6,751 bases of DNA from an uncultured Clostridia bacterium (lineage in GTDB: Bacteria; Bacillota; Clostridia; Oscillospirales; Acutalibacteraceae). The stretch lies in the NCBI GenBank assembly GCA_937888485.1, contig CALAQQ010000043.1, forward strand, positions 1-6,751, read 5' to 3'. Under the pieces are notes generated by a model. That model was not told where the DNA came from. It made no database searches and saw nothing but the letters and a program-made list of their open reading frames with translations. The stretch's first letter is position 1; each line of letters starts with the position of its first letter. The translations under genes and the position numbers were made by a program. This document shows, piece by piece, positions 1-4,905 of the stretch.

Positions 1-440
1 TCACAAGCGATATTTATAAGCCCATCTTCCGCAAGAACGCTTCCGACAAAGAAATTCTCTGGGTCGGCAGAATCGTTGTTCTTATTATCGCTGTTATTGC
101 TTACTTCATCGCAAGCAGCAAATCAGAAGGCGCAGCAACCATCATGACTCTCGTTGATAACGCATGGGGCGGCTTCGGCTCAGCTTTCGGTCCCGTTATC
201 ATTCTTTCACTCTTCTGGAAGAGATTCACATACAAAGGCGCTATCGCAGGCGTTGTCGGCGGCGCAGTTGTTGACGTTCTCTGGATGAACTTCCTTACAG
301 AATCCACAGGCGTTTATGAACTCCTTCCCGGCTTCATTGCAGGCTTCCTTTTCGCAGTTGTTGTATCACTCATCGACAAGAAACCTTCCAAGGAAGTTGA
401 AGAGCTCTATAACCTCGCAGTAAGCGCTGAAATCGAATAA
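1..440 (+). CDS. putP: Sodium/proline symporter, C-terminal fragment (SSS family)
   Basis: This is the last 145 codons (frame beginning at base 3) of a sodium:solute symporter; the start lies outside the window. The family carries Na+-coupled proline uptake across the cytoplasmic membrane. What is seen: four hydrophobic segments at fragment residues about 18-38, 50-72, 79-98 and 107-124, separated by short charged loops such as FWKRFTYKG, then a hydrophilic acidic C-terminal tail. The segment order NAWGGFGSAFGPVI, SLFWKR, GAIAG, YELLPGFIAG follows the end of E. coli PutP closely (AWAGFGAAFGPV, MTRNGALAG, YEIIPGFI), which is why I prefer proline over other SSS substrates. The Na+ and substrate site residues lie mainly in earlier helices not present here, so specificity is inferred from similarity only. 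It is convergent with argS and ends 14 nt before a shared terminator hairpin. Codon use (GTT, CTT/CTC, GCA) matches its neighbours. Confidence 0.9.
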   Translation, partial: TSDIYKPIFRKNASDKEILWVGRIVVLIIAVIAYFIASSKSEGAATIMTLVDNAWGGFGSAFGPVIILSLFWKRFTYKGAIAGVVGGAVVDVLWMNFLTESTGVYELLPGFIAGFLFAVVVSLIDKKPSKEVEELYNLAVSAEIE

Positions 441-454
441 CAAACATAAAAATT

Positions 455-492
455 ACCGCCTCAACCAATCGGTTGGGGCGGTTTTTGTTTTT
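455..492. terminator. Bidirectional intrinsic terminator between putP and argS
   Basis: Bases 455-466 pair with 471-482 as a 12-bp GC-rich stem (one G-U wobble at 461/476 in the plus-strand RNA) around a 4-base AATC loop. It is followed by a T-run, interrupted by one G, to 492. Read on the minus strand the same stem has one C-A mismatch and is followed by an AATTTTTAT tract, so it can also serve argS, whose stop codon is at 496-498. Location between two convergent stop codons (440 and 496) supports shared use. Confidence 0.9.
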
Positions 493-495
493 ATA

Positions 496-2241
496 TTACA
501 TGCTTTCGGGGACGTTGATTCTGAACATTGTGAGGATATTTGCAAGAACGTTCTTTACGCACAGGCAAAGGCTGAGTCTTGCCTGCATGAGAGCTTCATC
601 CTCGCAGTTAACGCGGCATGCGTTATAGAACTTATGGAAAAGAGTTGCAAGGTCAACGGCATAGCGCGTTATCTTTGCAGGGTCATAATTCTTTGCGGAA
701 TTGATGATTTCATCGGTAAGCGATGCAAGATGTCTGATAAGTTCCTTTTCTTCGGGAGCATTGAGAAGTGCAAGCTCGGGAATCGTGCATTCTCTCTGCT
801 TCTTGCCCTCACCCTCAAGCTTCTTGAGGATGCTGCAGATTCGTGCATGAGCATACTGGCAATAGTAAACGGGATTCTGCGAGCTCTGTTCAACAGCAAG
901 GTCAAGGTCGAAATCCATCTTTGAACCGGGGTCTCTCATGTTAAAGAGGAAACGGACTGCATCGATGGGGATTTCTTCAAGCAAATCAACAAGAGTGATT
1001 GCCTTACCCGAACGCTTGCTCATACGCACAACCTCGCCGTCACGGGTAAGATTTACGAGCTGCATGAGAACGATATCAAGGTTATCGCCGTTGCAACCGA
1101 TTGCATCAAGTGCACCCTTCATTCTTGCAACGTGACCGTGGTGGTCTGCGCCCCATACGTCAATCGCTCTGTCAAAGCCTCTGATTGCAAGCTTGTTGCG
1201 GTGATAAGCGATGTCTGCGGCAAAATAGGTGGGATTGCCGTTTGTTCTGATAAGAACCTCATCTTTGAGTTCAAGACGTTCGATTTCCTCGGGAGTTTTG
1301 CCTTCCTTTGCAAGTCTTGCACCGAGAACTTCCTTGTTCTTATACCAGAGAGCACCGTCTTTTTCGTATGTAAGGTCCTTGTTCTTCATTATGTTGAGAG
1401 TTTCTTCAAGCTCACCGTCATTATGAAGTGTGCTTTCAAGGAACCATGTGTCATATTCAATTCTGTACTTGCCGAGATTCTCCTTCATTGCGGCAATATT
1501 CTTGGGAAGCGCATAGGCAACAAGAGCCTTTCTGCGCTCAGCTTCGGGAGCATTGAGATACTTGTCGCCGTTGATTTCGGCAAATTCCTTTGCACGCTGA
1601 ATGATATCTTCACCGTGGTAGCTGTCCTCGGGCAGCTCAACCGCATTCTCGCCCTTATAAAGCTGCTGATATCTGATATCGAGCGAAAGACCGAATTTAT
1701 CAATCTGATTGCCCGCATCGTTAACATAAAATTCACGGCTCACGCTGTAACCCGCAAAGTCCATAACAGCGGCAAGGCAGTCACCGAGAGCGCCGCCTCT
1801 TGCGTTACCCATATGCATGGGTCCCGTGGGGTTTGCAGAAACAAATTCGATGTTTATTTTCTGACCCTTGCCGTAATCGGAACGACCGTAAGCATCGCCC
1901 TTTTCAAGAATATCCTGAATAATGCATGCATTGAAGCTTTCTTTAAGATAGAAATTCATGAAACCGGGGCCTGCGATTTCGCATCTTTCAACGAAGGTGT
2001 CGCAAAGCTCAAGTCTGTCAACAATTGTCTGTGCGATTTTACGGGGCGCACTCTTCAAATCCCTTGCCCATGCCATGGCGGCATTCGACGAATAATCGCC
2101 GTTTTCTTTGTTGGCGGGAACTTCGATAATGAAATCGCTCAGAGGAGCTTCGGGGAATTCACCGTCTGCAACAGCTCTTCCCGCAGCTTCGATAATCGCG
2201 TTGCGGATTTCATTGATTGCCTGTTTAACAAGAACTGACAT
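496..2241 (-). CDS. argS: Arginyl-tRNA synthetase
   Basis: A 581-residue class I aminoacyl-tRNA synthetase that charges tRNA-Arg with arginine in the cytoplasm; the length fits bacterial ArgS. Domains in order: N-terminal ArgS additional domain (about 1-110, with the VPANKENGDYSSNAAM block); Rossmann catalytic core with SANPTGP at 135-141 and the HIGH motif as HMGN at 143-146; VWGADHHGH at 362-370; the KMSKS-type loop as MSKRSG at 407-412, a variant common in ArgS; and the C-terminal helical anticodon-binding (DALR) domain from about 455, ending in FHKFYNACRV and a terminal INVPESM typical of the family. The ATG at 2241 is chosen because AAGGAGG lies 8 nt upstream. It is the last gene of a ddl-DUF1934-argS unit; its start codon directly follows the upstream TAA with no gap. 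I see no T-box or other leader directly before it. No frame disruption or missing motif is visible. Confidence 0.98.
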   Translation of the reverse strand: MSVLVKQAINEIRNAIIEAAGRAVADGEFPEAPLSDFIIEVPANKENGDYSSNAAMAWARDLKSAPRKIAQTIVDRLELCDTFVERCEIAGPGFMNFYLKESFNACIIQDILEKGDAYGRSDYGKGQKINIEFVSANPTGPMHMGNARGGALGDCLAAVMDFAGYSVSREFYVNDAGNQIDKFGLSLDIRYQQLYKGENAVELPEDSYHGEDIIQRAKEFAEINGDKYLNAPEAERRKALVAYALPKNIAAMKENLGKYRIEYDTWFLESTLHNDGELEETLNIMKNKDLTYEKDGALWYKNKEVLGARLAKEGKTPEEIERLELKDEVLIRTNGNPTYFAADIAYHRNKLAIRGFDRAIDVWGADHHGHVARMKGALDAIGCNGDNLDIVLMQLVNLTRDGEVVRMSKRSGKAITLVDLLEEIPIDAVRFLFNMRDPGSKMDFDLDLAVEQSSQNPVYYCQYAHARICSILKKLEGEGKKQRECTIPELALLNAPEEKELIRHLASLTDEIINSAKNYDPAKITRYAVDLATLFHKFYNACRVNCEDEALMQARLSLCLCVKNVLANILTMFRINVPESM

Positions 2242-2667
2242 TTATACTTCCTCCTTGGGTGTTACGGCAACGGTCAATTCGTTTTCCGATGCCGGAGTAT
2301 TGTTGAAATCGATTGTATAAGAAAAATTGAGTATACCGCCCTTTTCGGTCATTTCGCTTAAAACGTTCTTTGCGAAAATTCCCATAATCAGCTCGCCATA
2401 GGGCGTCTTATAATAACATGAATGGCGGCGGTCTTTTTCTATCACCATTTCGGTGTTGTACTTACCCGAACGGGTCATTGAAATCTTGCGCGAGCCCTCA
2501 ACGTCCAGCGTTGTGACGCAGTTATCAAGCTCTTCGTCGGTTTCGGAATAAACAACCCTGCAGCCGTTTTCCGTTATCTCAAATTCGCCCGAGGTGGTAA
2601 GCTCTGCTTCGTATTCTTCGCCGTCCTGAACGTGACGGTCGGTTATTTTTATAATCGCTTTTTTCAT
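2242..2667 (-). CDS. DUF1934 family protein (YwiB-like)
   Basis: A 141-residue soluble protein without signal peptide or membrane segment. It matches the DUF1934/YwiB pattern: an N-terminal strand with KKAIIKIT, an early DGEEYE, then the conserved MTRSGKY at about 64-70, YYKTPYGEL at about 85-93, and a final alternating strand pattern (GGILNFSYTIDFN...ELTVAVTP). The family is predicted to form a calycin-like beta-barrel; its biochemical role is not established. In Bacillus subtilis ywiB sits next to argS, and the same neighbour is seen here, which supports the assignment and suggests a conserved link to argS of unknown nature. The start at 2667 has a modest GGAAAG site 6 nt upstream and lies 2 nt after the ddl stop, so it depends on the ddl transcript. 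The stop abuts the argS ATG. I would not give a more specific function. Confidence 0.88.
   Translation of the reverse strand: MKKAIIKITDRHVQDGEEYEAELTTSGEFEITENGCRVVYSETDEELDNCVTTLDVEGSRKISMTRSGKYNTEMVIEKDRRHSCYYKTPYGELIMGIFAKNVLSEMTEKGGILNFSYTIDFNNTPASENELTVAVTPKEEV
2250..2256 (-). promoter_or_regulatory. argS ribosome binding site inside the upstream gene
   Basis: The minus strand reads AAGGAGG here, ending 8 nt before the argS ATG. It lies within the last codons of the DUF1934 gene (the Lys-Glu-Glu-Val end), so the strong site is embedded in coding sequence and the two genes are probably translationally coupled. Confidence 0.85.
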
Positions 2668-2669
2668 AT

Positions 2670-3728
2670 TTATCTTTCCAATGCCAAATTAATGAGTCTG
2701 TCAAGCAGTTCCGCATAGGGCACTCCCGAAGCGGCAAAAAGCTTGGGATACATGCTGATTGAGGTAAAGCCGGGGATTGTATTGGGCTCATTGAGAAGAA
2801 TATCTCCGTTATCCTTAACAAAGAAATCAACTCTTGTGAAGCCTTCGCATCCGAGCGCTCTGTATGACTTGATTGCCTGAGCCTGAACGGCTTTGAGCAT
2901 ATCTTCGGAGAGCCTTGCGGGAATATGAAGCTCGCTTTCGTTTGCAAGATATTTTGCATCGTAATCATAGAATTCGTTGCAGGGTACAACCTCGCCGACA
3001 ACCGATGCAACGGGATTTTCGTTGCCCATAACGGCAACTTCAACCTCTTTGCCGATGATTCCCTCTTCAAGAACAAGCTTCTTATCGTGTTCAAACGCCT
3101 TTTCGCAGGCTTTTTCAAGTTCATCGATATTCTTTGCCTTGCTGATGCCCACAGATGAGCCCGCGTTTGCAGGTTTAACGAAAATAGGATAGCCGAGCTT
3201 CTCGCCCGCATTCTTCAATAAGACGGCTTTATCCGCCGAATAAGCGTGTTTATCGAAAGCAACCCACTTTGCCTGGGGTATGCCGTAAAAGTCCGCCATG
3301 GCGTTTGTGACGGCTTTATCCATGCATGCCGAGCTTGCCGCTGTGCCGCAGCCGACGTAGGGAATGCCTGCAATCTCCAGAAGACCCTGCATTGTGCCGT
3401 CCTCGCCGTTTTTGCCGTGAAGCACGGGGAAAACAACGTCAACTCTCTCGATTTCAGCCTTGCCGTCGTTATATCTGATGATGCCGTGATGTGCTCTGTC
3501 GCATGAAATAACGGCTTTTTCGAGGTTTTCTTTATCCTCAAGCCACTTTCCGCCGGGAAGCATATCGGGTGAGCCGTTGTAAATATAGAATTCGCCGTCT
3601 TTGGTTATTCCCATGGAGATAACCTCATATTTATCGGCAGGAATATTTTTGATAACAGACGATGCCGACTGAAGCGAAACGTCATGCTCGCTTGAAACAC
3701 CGCCGAAAAGAACGAGAACTTTCTTCAT
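2670..3728 (-). CDS. ddl: D-alanine--D-alanine ligase
   Basis: A 352-residue ATP-grasp enzyme that joins two D-alanines for the peptidoglycan stem peptide in the cytoplasm. Visible motifs: GGVSSEHDVS at 9-18 (Glu14, clamp residue binding the first D-Ala), HGKNGEDG at 104-111, KPANAGSSVG at 185-194 (ATP-binding Lys185 and the conserved serines), the omega-loop EFYDYDAKY at 252-260, RVDFF at 299-303 and NEPNTIPGFT at 313-322 (Mg2+ ligands Glu314 and Asn316). Tyr254 in the omega-loop, rather than the Phe of D-Ala-D-Lac ligases, predicts a normal D-Ala-D-Ala product and so no intrinsic vancomycin resistance from this gene (inference). An in-frame ATG lies 30 nt upstream (3758), but 3728 is chosen because TAGGAGA lies 7 nt before it and the protein then starts directly with the expected MKKVLVLFGG strand. 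First gene of the ddl-DUF1934-argS unit. Confidence 0.96.
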   Translation of the reverse strand: MKKVLVLFGGVSSEHDVSLQSASSVIKNIPADKYEVISMGITKDGEFYIYNGSPDMLPGGKWLEDKENLEKAVISCDRAHHGIIRYNDGKAEIERVDVVFPVLHGKNGEDGTMQGLLEIAGIPYVGCGTAASSACMDKAVTNAMADFYGIPQAKWVAFDKHAYSADKAVLLKNAGEKLGYPIFVKPANAGSSVGISKAKNIDELEKACEKAFEHDKKLVLEEGIIGKEVEVAVMGNENPVASVVGEVVPCNEFYDYDAKYLANESELHIPARLSEDMLKAVQAQAIKSYRALGCEGFTRVDFFVKDNGDILLNEPNTIPGFTSISMYPKLFAASGVPYAELLDRLINLALER

Positions 3729-3735
3729 ATACATA

Positions 3736-3742
3736 TCTCCTA
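3736..3742 (-). promoter_or_regulatory. ddl ribosome binding site (decides the start)
   Basis: The minus strand reads TAGGAGA, with 7 nt before the ATG at 3728. The alternative ATG at 3734 would be only 1 nt away, too close, and the ATG at 3758 lies upstream of the site. This fixes the MKKVLVLFGG start. Confidence 0.85.
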
Positions 3743-3770
3743 ACGCATAAAATCCCATTTTAACTTTTTA

Positions 3771-3799
3771 ATAATAACATAACAGATTGAAATAGTCAA
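3771..3799 (-). promoter_or_regulatory. Sigma-A type promoter for ddl-DUF1934-argS
   Basis: On the minus strand TTGACT (3799-3794, one mismatch to TTGACA) is followed after exactly 17 nt by TATTAT (3776-3771, one mismatch to TATAAT). Transcription would start near 3764, giving a leader of roughly 36 nt that carries the ddl ribosome binding site. No promoter of similar quality was noticed further inside the unit. Confidence 0.75.
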
Positions 3800-3908
3800 C
3801 CGAATCGGCAACGGCATTTTTCACAATAATTTTACTGTTTTTCACGGGTTTATATTCATGTTTTCTCCTATAAGATATATCTATCTTTATAGAAATATTA
3901 AATTTATT

Positions 3909-3920
3909 TATAATATTATA
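3909..3920. repeat. 12-bp AT-only palindrome
   Basis: TATAATATTATA is a perfect self-complementary palindrome. It includes TATAAT on both strands and could be a minor -10 or a regulator site, but in such AT-rich DNA it may be chance. Confidence 0.4.
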
Positions 3921-3923
3921 GTA

Positions 3924-3944
3924 ATAATTCCTTTTTGGAATTAT
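3924..3944. repeat. Inverted repeat upstream of the plus-strand promoter
   Basis: ATAATTCC at 3924-3931 is the exact reverse complement of GGAATTAT at 3937-3944, with a TTTTT spacer. It ends 18 bp before the first TATAAT (3963), so it overlaps the -35 region and is placed where an operator would sit. Hairpin or protein-binding function is inference; the AT-rich context raises the chance of coincidence. Confidence 0.45.
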
Positions 3945-3959
3945 AAATCGCTGCCGTTG

Positions 3960-3982
3960 TGATATAATTTACACTGTATAAT
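3960..3982 (+). promoter_or_regulatory. Extended -10 promoter with a second TATAAT
   Basis: TGATATAAT at 3960-3968 is a perfect extended -10 (TGn plus TATAAT), which can work with a poor -35; the best -35 at 16-17 bp spacing matches only 3 of 6. A second perfect TATAAT lies at 3977-3982 and overlaps the upstream in-frame ATG at 3981. Starts would fall near 3975 or 3989, leaving a short leader before the ATG at 4017. It would drive the unknown gene and probably the topoisomerase gene. Confidence 0.65.
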
Positions 3983-4002
3983 GGTTAAAATTTATCATCG
4001 GC

Positions 4003-4009
4003 AAAGGAG
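4003..4009 (+). promoter_or_regulatory. Ribosome binding site of the 292-residue gene (decides the start)
   Basis: AAAGGAG is followed by 7 nt and the ATG at 4017. The in-frame ATG at 3981 lies inside a -10 hexamer and has no such site, so 4017 is preferred. Confidence 0.85.
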
Positions 4010-4016
4010 TTTTATT

Positions 4017-4895
4017 ATGGCTGATATTTATTCCGTTCTGACCGACATCACAAACGGTCTGAACGCAACACTCACCGAATGCGGTTTTACCCCCGTTATC
4101 CCCGACGGAGTCGAAAAAGGCGAGCTTCCCGCCGTTACGGAATCAGGAAGAATCGTTATTGAATACAAGGGCGAAAACAAGGCTCTTAAGCTCGAGCATT
4201 TCAACAATAAGATTTCCCTTCTCGGCGCATCGAAAGAGGGCGAAATCCTCAGCAGCGATTTCTCACAGATTTCTCTTTCGCTTCTCGATGCGGAAACCGC
4301 AGACGGCAAGGATGTCAAATATATCGTTAACGAATTCAGCGAAACCCTCGTTGAGCATTTCGGAACAAAAACACAGAAGCCGACCAAACAGAAGCTCCCT
4401 GCTCCCGTTTCAAAAGCGGCGGCAAAAAGCGGTGCGGTTTCATACGACCCCAACACCCTCGCAAACCGTTTCACTGCCATCTATCCCGAACTTCGTGAAG
4501 AATACAAGGCAAACTGCGATAAATACGGTCAGTTCCTCCCCGAAGATTTCTTCATGAATCACGGAACACCCGTTGTTCTTGCAACAATCAAAGAAAACGA
4601 CCCCGTCAAGATGAGAAAGCTCTTCAATCTTCTCAACGACATCTATGAAGACGGAACAAACGAAGTTCAGAGCCTCATCGCAGTAACAATTCTCGGTGCT
4701 ATGAACAACGACCAGGAAATGCTCGCCGCTTGCGTTGACTACATGAGCGAAGACATGATGGGTCCCGTTATCAACGTAAATAAATATCTCGCTTCCCCAA
4801 GCGGAAAGAGCGCAAGAATGCGTCTCGAAAACCCTCCCAAGTACAAACCCGAAAAAGCAAAGAAAAAAGGCATGATGTCCATGCTTGGAAATTAA
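4017..4895 (+). CDS. Uncharacterised two-domain protein upstream of gyrB
   Basis: I do not recognise this 292-residue protein with certainty. It has no signal peptide or membrane helix and looks cytosolic. Residues 1-115 form a mixed alpha/beta-looking domain starting with the helix DIYSVLTDITNGLNATLTEC and continuing with strands (RIVIEYK, ALKLEHF, ISLLGA). Residues 116-140 are a Lys/Pro/Ala/Ser-rich linker. Residues about 145-258 look all-helical and begin RFTAIYPELREEY, with GQFLPEDFF, then LNDIYEDGTNEVQSLIAVTILGAM and a closing MGPVINVNKYL. From memory this second part resembles the DUF7674-type domain (PEL...LP..FF...N..VQ...VTIL..), but I could not check it. The last ~30 residues are basic (KSARMR, YKPEKAKKKG), which could mean nucleic-acid or protein binding (inference). 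Its stop is 10 nt before the topoisomerase start, so the two are likely co-transcribed. Codon use matches the rest of the window. Confidence 0.85.
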   Translation: MADIYSVLTDITNGLNATLTECGFTPVIPDGVEKGELPAVTESGRIVIEYKGENKALKLEHFNNKISLLGASKEGEILSSDFSQISLSLLDAETADGKDVKYIVNEFSETLVEHFGTKTQKPTKQKLPAPVSKAAAKSGAVSYDPNTLANRFTAIYPELREEYKANCDKYGQFLPEDFFMNHGTPVVLATIKENDPVKMRKLFNLLNDIYEDGTNEVQSLIAVTILGAMNNDQEMLAACVDYMSEDMMGPVINVNKYLASPSGKSARMRLENPPKYKPEKAKKKGMMSMLGN

Positions 4896-4901
4896 GGTGA
4901 T
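4895..4901 (+). promoter_or_regulatory. Ribosome binding site for the gyrB TTG start
   Basis: AGGTGAT is complementary over 7 nt to the AUCACCU part of the 16S rRNA 3' end and lies 4 nt before the TTG at 4906. It begins at the last base of the upstream stop codon. An in-frame GTG at 4897 falls inside this site, and the later in-frame ATGs at 4930 and 4993 have no clear site. Confidence 0.65.
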
Positions 4902-4905
4902 AGAT

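Larger units (their letters stand above)
3729..4016. other. AT-rich divergent intergenic region
   Basis: This 288-bp gap separates ddl (minus) from the 292-residue gene (plus). It holds the ddl promoter and ribosome binding site on the left and, on the right, the plus-strand promoter elements and ribosome binding site. The middle (about 3800-3950) is strongly AT-rich and contains short inverted repeats listed separately. I found no RNA gene or credible coding sequence in it. Confidence 0.8.

Noticed and set aside
1132..2238. 368-codon plus-strand open frame opposite argS
   Set aside because: It is fully antisense to a clear full-length argS with all motifs, has Cys/Phe/Val-rich low-quality protein sequence and no ribosome binding site considered credible.
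2579..3211. 210-codon minus-strand open frame overlapping ddl and DUF1934
   Set aside because: It is out of frame with two well-supported genes and its protein is Ser/Arg/Leu-rich without family features.
3729..3758. ddl starting at ATG 3758, adding 10 residues
   Set aside because: The ribosome binding site lies between this ATG and 3728, and the added residues are not part of the usual Ddl start.
3842..3869. Five-codon minus-strand mini-ORF (MNINP) preceded by AGGAG, as a possible leader peptide
   Set aside because: It lies upstream of the predicted ddl promoter, so it would not be in that transcript, and it shows no run of regulatory codons or attenuator hairpin.
3981..4016. 292-residue gene starting at ATG 3981, adding 12 residues
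   Set aside because: This ATG overlaps a perfect TATAAT and has no ribosome site, while the ATG at 4017 has AAAGGAG at 7 nt.
4028..4480. 150-codon minus-strand open frame opposite the 292-residue gene
   Set aside because: The plus-strand gene has a promoter, ribosome site and coherent domains; this frame has none.
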